Position numbers and translations under genes: made by a program. The notes under the pieces are model-generated. The model saw only the letters and a list, made by a program, of their open reading frames with translations, was not told the origin of the DNA and ran no database searches. This document shows, piece by piece, positions 11,763 to 24,481 of a stretch of 64,000 nt of DNA. The stretch comes from Amia ocellicauda. Its lineage: Eukaryota; Chordata; Actinopteri; Amiiformes; Amiidae. The stretch is from positions 8,531,857 to 8,595,856 of the forward strand of contig NC_089863.1 in the NCBI RefSeq assembly GCF_036373705.1, written 5' to 3'. How positions within the stretch are numbered: the first letter of the stretch is position 1; each line of letters opens with the position of its first letter.

Positions 11763-12084
11763 GATTAGATGTTGTACATAGTCTATATGCAGACAGTTTA
11801 GGATTGTAATGATCACCCGGTGAAGATGTCAGTGATGTACAGCAGCGTGCATCACGTGGCTGTGTGAGTGGCAGGGCACTGTGTAATCGATTAATTCAAC
11901 CTGCATTGTGGTTAAATGTGGATTCTCGTCATGTGTAAGTTTTTGTCAGGTGGTTAAGGCTACATTTGATATGCATGTTTCCTAAATGTACAGTTTTCTA
12001 ACATGTCTGGCTCTGTGCTGGTGGTGCAAATTTACAGCTTTTGGCTATAATAAAATAAAATAAAATAAAATAAACTGTCACTCC

Positions 12085-12893
12085 CAGTCAAAAGTTTTAG
12101 AACACCCCCATTTTTCCAGTTTTTATTTAAATTTAAACAGTTCAAGTCCAGTGAATAACCTGAAATGGTACAAAGGTAAGCAGTAATCTGCCAAAAGTTT
12201 AGATTACCAAAAACTGCAAAATAATGTACATTTCAGAGTTATACACTGTGTAACTATTATTATTATTATTATTATTAGTAGTATTATTATTTCTTGGCAG
12301 ACGCCCTTATCCAGGGCGACTTACAACATAAGTGCAAACAAAGTGCAAAAATACAGTTAAGTACAGGGCATCAATCATTACAAATTCAAATTTAGCTAAA
12401 ACAGCAATTCAAAATAATAATTTCAAATTTACAATTTACACATACATAGGGTCACAGACAAGGGCTACGGGAAAGGGAGCAAGGAGGAAAACAATCAAGA
12501 ACGCGAGAAGCATAATAAGAACTGTGAAGTGCTATCTAGCAGGGATAGAGGACTAATATTACAAGTACTGTCGGAAAAGATTCGTCTTGAATAAGCGCCG
12601 GAATGAGGTAAATGGGTATAAAAAACATCAGAGAATGCCATTAGAAAGCTGAGAGTCACTTGACAAACAACACAACAGTGAAGAGTACACATGGGATTAA
12701 AGCGAAGCACACTGATTGGTGCCCTTTTAAGGGGTTTGTCAGGTTAAGGGGTTACATTTAATTAAACAAAATTATTCCATGGTTTATTTTTGTATCTCCA
12801 ATTGTTTATTTGTTCTATGCTTTAATTTCAGAGTACATCGAGACATTCAACTGCATACATTTCAATAAAAACTGGAAAAATGTAAGTGTTCTA
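12085..12893. mobile_element. Tc1-type relic carrying an inserted L2 tail
   Basis: The left end CAGTCAAAAGTTTTAGAACA and the right end 'actggaaaaatgtaagtgttctaaaac' are inverted relatives. An L2-type tail (12256-12720) sits inside. The same terminal family recurs at 63858-63945. No transposase is left. Confidence 0.55.
12256..12720 (-). mobile_element. L2-type LINE 3' end
   Basis: A TTA-rich tract, 'cttggcagacgcccttatcc' and about 350 bp of 3' sequence ('gctacgggaaagggagcaag', 'agcgccggaatgagg') match the start of the larger L2 copy at 47857-48300. It is a 5'-truncated insertion nested in the Tc1 relic. Confidence 0.65.
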
Positions 12894-13284
12894 AAACCGG
12901 TAGTGTATGTAGTGATGGAAGCAATCATTTCCGGCATATACTGCTTTACAACAAACTTCCATTTTCCTCTGCTCCTGCTCCTTTCCTACATTGAAAATAA
13001 TACTTTGTTGGAACATCTGCTTTGGTACCTGGCTCTGATGAGAGCTACTTGCACTTAAATTTATTTTAGATCAGTTAGATTCTCCTGTCTGTCATGTCTT
13101 TGACAGCGTGCTCATCACTATTGATGTGTAGTGCGTCCGCACTGAGAAAGATGACCAAATGAAGTACACAAAGGATACCCAGATGAAATCCTAAATTCTG
13201 CCAAAAATTTAAGTTTGCAATGATATACACTTTGTGCATTCAATATGTCCTGTCTTGCACCAGGCAGAGGAAGACTAGGAGCTA

Positions 13285-13938
13285 CAGTGGCTCTCAAAAG
13301 TATTCACCCCCCTTGGACTTTTCCACATTTCATTGTGAACACAAATCGGAATGGATTTAATCTGGAGTTTTTGTTGATACACAGAAAATGTCCATAATGT
13401 CAAATTGAAAAATATAAATCTGCAAATTATTCTAAATTAATTACAAATCCAAAACAGAAAATAATTGAATGCATAAGTAATTACCTCCTTTGCTATGACA
13501 CACCTTGTTGAGCTGTGGTGAAAACAAATGTCTTTTCAACTAATTACATGACTTTTATGGAGTCCACCTGTGCAGTTAAGGTGTGTCATATGATTTCAGG
13601 TTAAATACACCTGTCTCTGGGAGGTCCCACATTTGGTTAGTACAATTCCTAACAAAACCTACATCATGAAGATGAAGGAACATTCAAAGCAAATCCAGAA
13701 TAAGGTTCTTCAAAAGCACCAGTCAGGTAGGATATAAGAACATTTCCACTGAATATCCCCCAGAGCAGTGTAAAGTCCATTATTAAGAAATCTGTGAATC
13801 TGCCTAGATCAGGCCGTCCTCAAAAACCAAGTATCGGTGTTGATCAATGGAAAATCTCCAGATTAAATCCATTTCGATGTTGTTACACAATGAAATGTAG
13901 GAAAAGTCCAAGGGGGTGAATACTTTTGAAAGCCACTG
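13285..13938. mobile_element. Non-autonomous Tc1/mariner element (654 bp)
   Basis: The terminal inverted repeats are CAGTGGCTCTCAAAAGTATT at the left and its near-complement at the right, ending 'agccactg'. Similarity continues inward through 'caccccccttggacttttcc'. TA dinucleotides flank both ends (13283-13284, 13939-13940), as expected for Tc1/mariner insertion. No transposase frame survives. Confidence 0.8.
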
Positions 13939-14229
13939 TATCATGGCTGAAAAACCTTTTCTAATATGGCAGACATCCAACAATTCAAAGGCTAAATTGG
14001 CCAGTACATCAAGATTACATTAACACATTGAAGACAACAAATTTCAACCTGAATAATTCCACTTGGTCTCCTGTGTGAAAAGTAGGTGAATTGAAAGCTA
14101 ATGCATAGAGCTTTTTCCAATACAGTAACAGTAAATGCATCAATAAAGGAGGAAGTGAAACAGCTAAAGGCTAAAAATGGAAGCATCTTGTTTCCATTCT
14201 GAATTCTGAAATAAATCAATAAAATGCAA

Positions 14230-14545
14230 ACTCAACATTAAATAAGTGCATTAATACAAATTCAAGTGAAAAGAAAACCAACAACAACCGAGTTCAAAAC
14301 AATCTAGTGCAGTCAAATTAGACGGAAAATGCATTAGACAAATCAAAAAATAAAAATTATTAAAAGAAAACATTTAAAAGAAAAACAGCCAATGCACCAG
14401 AGAAAAATCAGAATCACCAAAACCATAAATTAATTAAAAGTGCAATACATTAAAATCAATTAAGAAACATCTTAAAAAAAAAAAATCACCATCAGTAAAG
14501 AATAAAAGCACTCCAGGTCGTATCCCATCATGGGATTTTAAGCTC
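14230..14545 (-). repeat. Inverse copy of the repeat seen at 205-560
   Basis: Read on the minus strand, this stretch begins with the 'cccatgatggg' block and continues into the AT-rich tail found after position 240. It confirms that the window start is a dispersed repeat. Confidence 0.6.
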
Positions 14546-14599
14546 TCCCTGATCTTGAATTTTCTATTTATAAAGCCTGCCTATATACAATTACAATTA

Positions 14600-15408
14600 C
14601 ACACACACCCCATTATGACCACTGACAGGTGAAGTGAATAACACTGATAATCTTATTATCATGGCACCTGTCAGTGGGTGGGATATATTGGGCAGCAAGT
14701 GAACATTTTGCCCACAAAGTTGATGCGTTAGAAGCAGGAAAAATGGGCAAGCATAAGGATCTGAGTGACTTTGACAAGGGCCAGATTGTGATGGCTAGAC
14801 AACTGGGTCAGAGCATCTCCAAAACTGCAGCTCTTGTGGGGTGTTCCCAGTCTGCAGTGGTCAGTACCTATCAGAAGTGGTCCAAGGAAGGAAAAGCGCT
14901 GAACCGGCGACAGGGTCATGGGTGGCCAAGGCTCATTGATGCACGTGGGGAGCGAAGGCTGGCCCGTGTGGTCCGATCCAACAGATGAGCTACTGTAGCT
15001 CAAATTGCTGAAAAAGTGAATGATGATTCTGATAGAAAGGTGTCAGAACACACAGTGCATCGCAGTTTGTTGCGTATGGGGCTGCGTAGCCGCAGACCAG
15101 TCAGGGTGCCCATGCTGACCCCTGTCCACTGCCAAAAGCGCCTACAATGGACACGTGAGCATCAGAACTGGACCACGGAGCAATGGAAGAAGGTGGCCTG
15201 GTCTGATGAATCACGAGTTCAAGGTGTTGACTTGGCCGAAACTTACAGGACTTAAAGGATCTGCTGCTAACATCTTGGTGCCAGATACCACAGCACACCT
15301 TCAGAGGTCTAGTGGAGTCCATGCCTCGATGGGTCAGGGCTGTTTTGGCAGCAAAAGGGGGACCTACACAATAGACAAGTGGTCATAATGTTATGGCCGA
15401 TTAGTGTA
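14600..15408 (+). pseudogene. Tc1 transposon deletion derivative, copy I
   Basis: The N-terminal DNA-binding half of a Tc1 transposase is readable from 14743 ([20 protein letters not shown], helix-turn-helix, then [10 protein letters not shown]). It is interrupted by TGA/TAG near 14987. A fragment with [14 protein letters not shown] keeps the first catalytic Asp. The sequence then jumps to the C-terminal tail, so the second Asp and the Glu are gone. The right terminus 'ggtcataatgttatggccga' and a final TA (15407-15408) are clear, while the left terminus is eroded. The first deletion breakpoint is the same as in the copy at 36322. Confidence 0.8.
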
Positions 15409-17320
15409 AATACTCTCTTCCCCAACCCCCGGACCTGCAGTTTATGCTGTAATATAGTGGACAATCCTGACTTTGTAATACATTAGTCAGGTGTGAAAGA
15501 TGTAGAATTATGTTGATTGCTGAAACACGATTTTCTACACATAGGCTATTCATTATTTTGGTTACATCTGCCCAATGATAATAAGGGCAAAAAAGGGAAG
15601 TCAACTTCGAAGTCCCCTTCAATTTATTGAAGGAAGGAGAGACCGTAGTGCAGTATTACAGGTCATTACAAAAGTTAAAAATAAAATTACAAGATCTTTG
15701 CTACATAACATCTGATCTATACGCAGTTGGAGGTTTTAAAACGTGAAGGCAGCGTCACTGGAGTTTTGCACACTTCGTTCAGCCCATGAAACAAAAACCA
15801 AAGATGCACACACCAACCAAAAATACCAACTGAAATCACCAATACAACCAACTTCAGAAAGAAACAAACCGACTGTAAAACTTGGTAAAGAGGGCTGTGA
15901 CAGGGACTGTTCATTTATCCAAGAGCTGTAATTTCTACCACCAAAACTACTACACGTTTTAGAAGGCAGGCAGTAAGGACCTTGGACTCGGTTGTCAAAA
16001 ACCGGTGCAACCACTTACCCAGTCGCACCAGCTACATTTCATTAGCAGATAGGAGGGGATAGATTTATATCCGGCTGGCAGAACCACTGAAAATGCACTA
16101 CTACGCCACCTAGTGTTTCGATTGAGCACTAGGACTCAAACCTCCAATACGAACAGAAAAAGGAAAAATATTTTGTTACCTGGGGTCCACAGCATAGATC
16201 TGCAACACAGAATCAAGTGGGGGGCACAGTTATTTTATGCAAAACGTTCTCGGTTTAAAATACAAGTATTTATAAAACAAGTATTAAAAACTGTCCAAGA
16301 ATTAAAAGCCAAGCAAAACAAGTTTAAAGCCACAACACGGTCCAAAAGAAATACATTCTCTGCAGCAAGAATAAAAAAAGATTGTCCAGTCCTCTGCTGG
16401 AGCGATGTCTGTAAAGTCGGCTTGTATCCCCGATATAGGTGCGATCTACCAGCTCAGTCCACAAAGTACCTCCATGGAAAGCTTGTTGTACTCCCCACTT
16501 CTCTTCGGTCGTGCTCTCCTTCCCTTTGTATTGGACAAGCCCTTTGAAAAGGCTACAGCAGCTGTCGGTAATCTCGCTATTAAAAGACGTGAGAAGGCTT
16601 GGAAAGGAATGCGGTAGTTAATACCAATAGCAAGGTAATCAATCCATAAACAAACTCGTGCAAAACCAAAAAGGCATAAGTGTATAGATCACAAACTCAC
16701 GTGTCGAAAATGAAGGAAATCAAACGTGTTAAATATATATAAACAAATACATGTAATAAATATATATAAAGCCAAAAACAAAACAAACAAACAAACAAAA
16801 AAATCAATAAAAACAAGCTAATTAAGTACCAATGTCCCACGGGTGACACAGATTTGCACCTGACAGCTCTCGTCTTCCTCCTCTGATCGGCTCAGCAAGT
16901 TTCTAACTTTCCTCGGAATTCAATCCTGATCACATTGCAAACCCAGGTCTCTGGATCAAAGCCTTGATCTGTCACTGGTTGATCCTGATGCTAATAATGC
17001 TTAGTAGCGCACAAAAGCACTTTGCTGCATTGATGCGCAGCTGCAATGGACAGGCAACCATTTCAAAGCGCTTCACTTTGCGTAAGATCTTATGTTTTGG
17101 TTTTATGCTATTTTTATAACTGGTTATTTAGGTTTTATAATTGTATAAGTCTGTTTGGACCAGTTTATACAGTGTATTGCGATTGTTTAGAAAAAATAAG
17201 AAAAAACTTTTCAGTTTTATCCAAGTCTTTATTTTTCGTCACACCGTCGTTTGGAGCATTATGCGGTGCTGCAGTTGTACGAAATGTCGGCGGTTCTGTT
17301 TAATACAGAAAACTATCACA
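15409..17320. other. Intergenic, no gene seen
   Basis: Short frames occur but none has a domain. A block at 15990-16110 ends 'ctacgccacctagtg', a motif common at fish repeat ends, and an (AAAC)n-rich patch lies at about 16775-16800. Nothing else can be assigned. Confidence 0.3.
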
Positions 17321-17328
17321 GCTGTGAC

Positions 17329-19829
17329 TAGGGTTGCCACCTTTGATTTGTGAAAAACCAGGACACTCGGACAAAAAAAAAAAAAAAAAACATTGGGGGT
17401 GGGGGCGGATCAAACCATATTTGCAAATATACTATGTTAACAGTTGTAGGACTCCCATTGCCTCTCTTACCTATATTTGTCCTGACGCAGACGCACTCAC
17501 TCTGAACTCCTTTGTCTGCTGCTGTCCTTTTCTACATTTAAATACAGATATTTTACTTTAATGTGTAAACACATACTAATTATAATCTATTATAAAATCT
17601 AATCATATGTACAAAGGTATACTCCCTTTAGCAATGAAAACATGATTAGATGTATTATAATAGATTATAAACAACTTTTTAACTTAATGGATGTGGGCAA
17701 CCCAACACTGAAATTTCTCACCTCTTTTTCCATGTGTATTTCTCATCCCTTTTTGCATAGGCGTTACTGACGGGGACAGACAAAACAAAGGATACCACTT
17801 TGAGCAATTCAGTCGCTGCTTTCTCCTTCTTGAAAAAAAAAAAGCCCATTTCTTGTCTGGTGCCAGTTGTTCTGAGATGCTTTCAAATACATCGTTCAGT
17901 ACAGTGTAGTCCTGATAGTTTGTATTCGTCAATGCCCAGAGCTAATTTGTCGACCAATCGCTCGAGTGTGTCCCATTCCTTGGGACCTCTCATTCGCAGA
18001 CACCTAGCGTTACACATAACTGGATCATCAAAATCAAAGTTAGCCTCTAGGTATAGAACAGCCTTTTCAAAGAAGCTGTCGGCCAGTGTTGCGAACTCCG
18101 TTTGTTCTACTGCACTTGTTTTTTTTTACTGCCATAAAATCTGTCTGCACGACGTGAGATTAATTGGCTGCGCAATCGGCTAATTACTCTGTGAACATCC
18201 AGTAGAGTAGCACTCTCACTTTCCACCTTCTGAATTGCGTTGTCAAATTCCTGCTTGACGCTGTGCATGAGCAACAGGAAACATTCAGACACTGTCGCAT
18301 CATCTTCATCACTGCTGTCGGCAGCATCAGCACCACTTCTGAACATAACCTTCCAGATAATGTCAGGACAATCCTTCTTTCCCAATGACAGAAAATAACA
18401 CTTCAGGGCAGGCCAGCACTCCAAGATCCGCTGAACTGCAGGCAATAGAGATAACCAACGGGTTGGTACATGCGTCAGTATCTCTTTGTACTGTATTGAA
18501 GTGAACTCGCAAAACTCTTTCAGAGATTCTGCTTTTTTGGCTGAGCGTGAGAGCTCGCTGTAGATTTTTAGGACAATGGATTCAACATCATAACCTGCAG
18601 CGCTTTTTTCAGGGTGTTGTGGATCAAGTGGCATTTGCAGTTGCCCTTTACCATGTGTGGACTGACTTCTTTCAGTTTTTGAAACACAGAATTATGTTTG
18701 CCAAAATGTACAGATGCATTGTCAGCACCATATGCACTAATCTGGCTGACACACAGGCCACTTGTTTCTGTGATATCCACCATTTGTTCATAGATAGCTC
18801 TGCTGGTTTCATGGGGGTCTTCGTAAAATTCCAAAAGCCCATATTTAACACCCTCGTCTTTGTGGACACATTGGACTGGAGTTTGATGCGTCAGAACAGA
18901 CAGACAAATGTGGGGTATGTTTCAGTTCAGTAGTTAAACGCTCCTGGCTGTAAGGCGCTAGGACATTTTGAACTAAAGCTTCGCTTTTTGTTCTTCCACA
19001 TGACATTTATGTGGCAATCCTCGAATCATGAAAGATTTTCGCACTTACTTTATTGCCACAATCCATAGATAAGTAGCTGTGGCCGTGAAGCACTCCGTGG
19101 TTTGCACTGGTAAGCTCCGCACTGCTATCCTGTCTTCCTCTGGTGAACATTGCAATGGCTAGATTTTTGTGTTTGCTTAATACAAAACTCTGGTGCTTCT
19201 TTGTTTTACCATGATTTTCCAGCGCTGTTTTCCCTTCATATTTAACTGAAATTTTGGCGGGACACAAAACACAGGTGGCGGAGAACGGGTCTCATTGGGT
19301 GGGCCTTACCCAATCAGAAAAGTTGTCTCTTTTGTTGTACGTTGTTAAACGTTTTTTCTTTGACGCTGCTGGCTCGTCTGATTTTGTTTTGTCGTCTTCC
19401 TCGTCAGTCTCTCCCCCCATTTCATAAAATCGACAAAATAAATAGAAAGTTTTTAAAATGCTAGCTATCAACTGGACTTACAACTTCACATGGTGGGATT
19501 GTGGATGTGGATGAGCGCGGCAGACCAAGTACTAGACGTCACGTAAGCTTTCTTATTTCTGCTGCCAATCAAATAAAAGAATACACATGGCCAACCTTCG
19601 CTGTGTTTTACCCGTTTACAAGATATATCCAGGAAGACAACAGAATAGCAGTAGAAGGAAACCAAACAATATTGATTTATTATTTCTTTGAAACTATGAA
19701 ATTCTAATTTCGATGTACATTTTAACAAAAAAGGGACAGTTTGTGTCCCGGGAAGGAATATTATTTTTCCGGGACATTCGCTCAAAAAAGAGAACAATCC
19801 CGGGAAAACTGGGACGAGTGGCAACCCTA
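17329..19829 (-). mobile_element. Complete hAT element, 2.5 kb, decayed transposase
   Basis: Terminal inverted repeats TAGGGTTGCCAC (17329-17340) and GTGGCAACCCTA (19818-19829) are flanked by an exact 8-bp target duplication, GCTGTGAC (17321-17328 and 19830-19837), the hallmark of hAT. Minus-strand transposase pieces lie inside: an N-terminal region near 19267-19007, a central part near 18834-18568, and C-terminal parts at 18634-18107 and about 18105-17880. The frames are separate, so the transposase is broken. Confidence 0.88.
17880..19267 (-). pseudogene. hAT transposase, broken
   Basis: Fragments in order on the minus strand are as follows. The N-terminal piece (19267-19007) has ALENHGKTKKHQS, resembling a BED or DUF4371 zinc-finger tail. 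The piece at 18834-18568 includes ISAYGADNASVHFGKHNS and CKCHLIHNTLKKA, matching the hAT catalytic core around 'TD.a.vN' and 'C.aH'. The piece at 18634-18107 includes HVPTRWLSLLPAVQRIL, the conserved hAT 'TRW' block. A last piece (FFEKAVLYLEANFDFDDP) is in another frame. The family assignment is firm because of the termini and the 8-bp duplication. The protein is not functional. Confidence 0.8.
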
Positions 19830-19837
19830 GCTGTGAC

Positions 19838-22690
19838 CAGTAGTACATATTGCATATTTCTGTTGCAGCTGCTGAATAGTATATGATCTCTGGTTTATTC
19901 TTGATTGCAATTTTCGGGAAAACACAAAAGGAAACAAAAATTCCTTACCATATTGTTCTTTACGGATCCTCTTCTGAGTGGCAAAGTGAACTCTTCATGA
20001 GAGCACTGTGGGGAAATTACAATGAGGAAAACAATTCCCCTTTTTATTACTTTAACCCCTGTTTCATATCATTTTCCCCCACGTTCCCCCCCCCATGCAA
20101 TTTTCCCCCCAATCTGGCAACCCTGCTCCCACAATGCACCGTTTCGTAACACGAATGTTCCCATGTAAATTAGGCAGAGTTGACTATCTTATTTAAATAG
20201 AGGATATTTAGCGCCCCCTACTGAAAAGGTCACAGTGAGCTCAGTGTGATGTCTTTATAGCTAATTTCGGGCAGTTTCTATCTATGATAGTACAGGGATT
20301 GAAGTTCTCCGTTGCTACGACTGATTTCCAGGGTTCCCGCGGGTCCTTAAAATGTCTTCAATTCAGTTTTCATAATTTTAAGGCCGTAAAAAGTCTTACA
20401 TTTCTCAAATAGTGTAAAAAATGTCTTAATGTTTGTTTGTAGAGGTCTTAAATTTAGGAATAGACAGCAGACGAGGTAGATTCACACTGCTGGGGGTCTG
20501 ATCACAGTACGGAGTGCAGCGACAGCAGGTCCTCTCTCCACTCTTAGTGCTCTGTATCACTCCGCTCCAGCGCCACTCCGGGTTTTCCATTCCCTGCTCC
20601 GTGTTCACTCCATTATACAACTCTAAAGTTATTTTATTTGTTATTTCTTATATCACGAACGTCAACACAAAATCTATAATACTATACTACTAAACTACTT
20701 TGGGTAAAATGTCATGCTTTATTGAAACAATGCGAACAAACAAGGTTCACGTCATTAAGGAAAATATAGGATGTAAAAGAGAAGTAAGAATATGTGAAAA
20801 GGTATAGACAGATTTTTGGAGATCCCTCGCAACATTTTGTATTCTTCTATATGTTGTACACAGTTGTATACTTACATTTTATTAAATAATTGGAATGTAT
20901 GTATTTATTTATTATTATTATTATTGGAAACTTAAGCTTCTTTTCTTTGACAATTTTACTTGAGCATGGAGATTGGCCACCAGTGAGTACACGGGTCCAC
21001 TTAAACTGGTATACACAGTAGGTTTACACACACATAAACATACACAGTGTGTGTGTGTGTGTGTGTGTATTTTGAACGACAGTGTATATATATGGGTGGT
21101 GTCCAACTGGACTGATTCTGGATTGTAGAGGTGGGCCACCTGGACCAAAAATGCCAGGGATGATTTTTTGTCCCAGTCCAGCCCTGACTACAGTCACACA
21201 AACTCATTATCTATAATGAAATACATACAGAGGGACCTGTTGGCAAAAATACTTTATTTAAAGCTGCACAATCTCTTCTGTGTGTGTGTGTGTGTCTGTG
21301 TTGTGGGAGAGAGGGAGAGAGAGAAGAGAGATAGATAGTAAAAAAGAAAGGGAGAAAGAGTCGGGAGAAGATAAAAAGGACTACTTGATTACTACAGTTT
21401 TCATATTCTTTTATGTAAAAACTGAGATTATATTGTGCACTAACTATATAAAGTGACAATACAGATGCATAAAAGGAGATCCACAGCATTATGCAGATGC
21501 TATAATGTTACTATAATGTTAGCCATAATGTGCATTAATGTCATTAATGTCAGTGCCACTTATATACAGTTTGGAACAGCATGTTGCTTGAAAAAAAATT
21601 ACTAAGGGTTTGAATGGATTGAGTCCTGCACATGTTAACAAGCTAGCTAGCCATCATAACCTCAAACCAGCCTTGCTTGAGTCCTTAACTCTAACTGTTA
21701 CTACTTCAAATATATGAAATGCTGCATACTGTATCAACATTGACGCTTAGTTAATTAATGCTTCATAGCAATAACGTATCCTTTACAGTGTTGCCTACTT
21801 AGTTTGGGTACGTGGCTGTAGTGAGATTTTGATGCCATGGGCTTAATCATGCGAACGAGCAGGATATTTGGACTCAATTCAGGGTCCCCTCATCTCCGTC
21901 TCTCTTTTAGCTTCTAAAAATACATCAATAAGCTCAACCAGAATAACAGAGTTGATAAGTCTTTCTTGAAAACATACATAGTATTAGTAGCTAACTAACT
22001 AGTTGCATAGAACAAACGATTGCCATTGTTTAGTGTTGCTTTCTTTCTTCTCTCAGGCCGTTCACTTAAGGCTATATATCTTAACGTTAACTAAGTTAGA
22101 TTTATTCAAAACAAATATTATATAGTTAGTGTATAGCAAACACCCTGGGTTACTTAATTAATTAATGATTGTTAGTTGTCCTAGGGCCGGATTAAATAAA
22201 AACTTTGACCCACCCGCTAATAGAAAACTACTCAGTTGCGGCTGCATTTTTAATACGAAGCCACTTTCTTCTAATCAGAAATTTCACCGCTATGATGTAC
22301 AGGTTTGTAGTTTCTATTAACGGGTGGGAAAACGTTTTGATTTAATCCGGCCCCTAGACACATACCTTGGTTCATGCCAGGTCAGTTGGAAATTGGACTG
22401 TGTCTGGATTGCTTGATCCCGGCCGGCTGTGAACTTGAGCAGCTGTCCAGTCAACAGAAATCAGCATCAGCACCGATCAGAGTAATTTAAGATGCAGCTC
22501 CATGGAAACACCCGCTGTGAGGATAGACCAGATGTTTTCAACTCCTGATTATACAGTTAAATAGCGATGATTGTTTTTTTTTTTTGTTTTTTTTGTGTGG
22601 CAGCAATATGCTTCCATAATAGATAGACTTTAAAAAATAATAATAATTACCGAGGTTCAGACCTCGGTGACCTCATAGCTGGCTACGGCC
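19838..22690. other. Intergenic repeats, no gene seen
   Basis: Contents are a common fish repeat around 20330-20460 with repeated 'gtcttaa' words, (GT)n at 21045-21068 and 21280-21300, a GA-rich patch at 21305-21360, and AT-rich unique sequence. A possible inverted pair at 22189-22215 and 22318-22355 ('ccggattaaataaaaac', 'tttgatttaatccgg') marks a small MITE of about 170 bp. No coding region is supported. Confidence 0.4.
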
Positions 22691-23419
22691 CTGACTGTTG
22701 ACCTGGATTTCTACAGGTTTTATAGCGTCCTTGTGTCTCTGAGGCTGGTTACCGTGTCCTGCTTTCTCCCCTCATACCTGCGTGAGAACAAGAGACAAAG
22801 TTCATCTCCATGTTCATCTGTGACTTTCAATTCTGCTCTAATAACTTCACTATTGTCACCTGCAGTCCTGCTGGGCCCGTTTGGCCGAGGGGCGCTGGTC
22901 TGGGTTACTGGAAAACAGCCCCCACTCGGAGGATCCAGCTGCAGTGGTCGACGCGGCTGCATTTCCCTTAGAAAAACACAAGCACTGCTGCCGCTGCTCG
23001 CCATTTGCAATTGGGTTTTTATAGATTCTTACTTGGCTTCTGCTGTTTATTTATTTGTTGCTTTGGGTAGGGTTTTTGTTTTATTGCACAATTTAAAAAG
23101 TAAAATCTAAGCAGATTGTTACTTCAAATAAGGTTCAATTAATTAATTGAGAGCTCAGTTGCAACAAAAACCAGCAGGACCGGTTTGGGAACCACTGTAC
23201 TAGGGTCTGAGTGATTGACACTAATCTACATGTATACACACAGCCCATGTTAATCTTTCAGTTTTATTGTCTGTGTGCTTCCAACTAAATATGTAATGTA
23301 TATTGACAGAAATGGCCCTGCATTTCCAATCCACTTTCATGGAACTGTGGAAAAAAAGAAGATTAATGTCTGGTCACATGATTAAGAACTGTACAATTAC
23401 TGATAATATTAATGTAGAA

Positions 23420-23535
23420 GACTGGCATCCCATCCTGGGTGTATTCCTGACTTGCGCCCTATGCTTGCTGGGATTGGCTCTGGCATCCCCTGCGGCCCAC
23501 ATGGGTAAGCGGTTTCGAAGATGGATGGATTCATG
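23420..23535 (+). repeat. Dispersed fish repeat tail ('tggcatcccatcctgggtgt')
   Basis: The order 'catcccatcctgggtgt', 'ccctatgcttgctggga', 'aagcggtttcgaagatgg' is a common fish retroposon tail. The 92-aa frame across it is incidental. Confidence 0.5.
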
Positions 23536-23604
23536 TAGAAATATTCTCTTTTTGGGCTTCATACATATGGATATACTGTAATTATTAAAATTGGGTCATA
23601 TGAC

Positions 23605-23938
23605 CTACAACTCTGAAAGTTTTGCTGTCAGTAGGTTTTTATTCTCTGATCAGAGACCACAAAACTAATAAAATGCCATCAGGAGGCTGTTCAGTTTTAG
23701 CTTACTCTGTTTTCATAGTAAACTTACTTTGTCAAATGGCTGAGTATTTGTGTTTACAATTATGCATTGAAAGCCATAATTTCAGGTTATGAATTTATTT
23801 ACAAAACAGAAGTTGTTTGTAGACTTAATCGGGGAACTTCCTCAAAAACCGACAAGTTAGTTGTGGGGAAACCACGTAATTGATCTGACAAAGCTAAAAT
23901 TTCTTCAGCAAGGTTGGCACACAGTTTAGTGCAAGAAA
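23605..23938 (+). promoter_or_regulatory. Conserved 5' block of receptor copy 2
   Basis: This is homologous to the blocks before copies 1 and 3, starting at 'tgacctacaactct'. The ETS-type GAACTTCCTC is at 23834-23843, about 96 bp before the ATG. Confidence 0.5.
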
Positions 23939-24426
23939 ATGGACATCTTGTATGCCCAAGTGAATTTTTCCAATAAGAAGGGGAATGAGCGCAAGCCAGG
24001 TGACACAGCAGGTAAGATGATTTGATTAAATTTCTGAAACTGGCAGACCAGGATAGGTAAACTAAGTCTTTGGGATACTTCTAATATTGATTTCACTGAA
24101 GCCTTAATAACTTCTGCACTTCAATTCCAGTAGTGACTGTGGATTCTTGTTTCACAGTTTCTCAAGGTAATCCATCAGTTTCAATCTGTCTATGACTTTC
24201 AGGATGATAAGAGACTTTAACTTGTCTCTTCAATTGTAATGAGATCCAGTTCCTTTCATCTGCAAAAGTATGGTATACCAGTCAGGGCAGAATTTATATT
24301 TTTAGTTTTCTGTCCATAAAATCCTGTTTGAAACCTTATTTATTAATTCCTAATATCAATCATATTAAAATGTTAGAGAGAAAATCAGAGAAAAGCTCAT
24401 AACCTATGGTGTCTCATCTAAACCAA

Positions 24427-24481
<55 letters not shown>

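Noticed and set aside
22720..23110. Opposed 96-aa and 125-aa frames
   Set aside because: Neither has a recognisable domain, signal, splice context or repeat support.
12900..23600. A fourth receptor copy between copies 1 and 2
   Set aside because: No WIGLTD, QPD, WND, ITIM or conserved upstream block was found there, only transposons and unassigned DNA.
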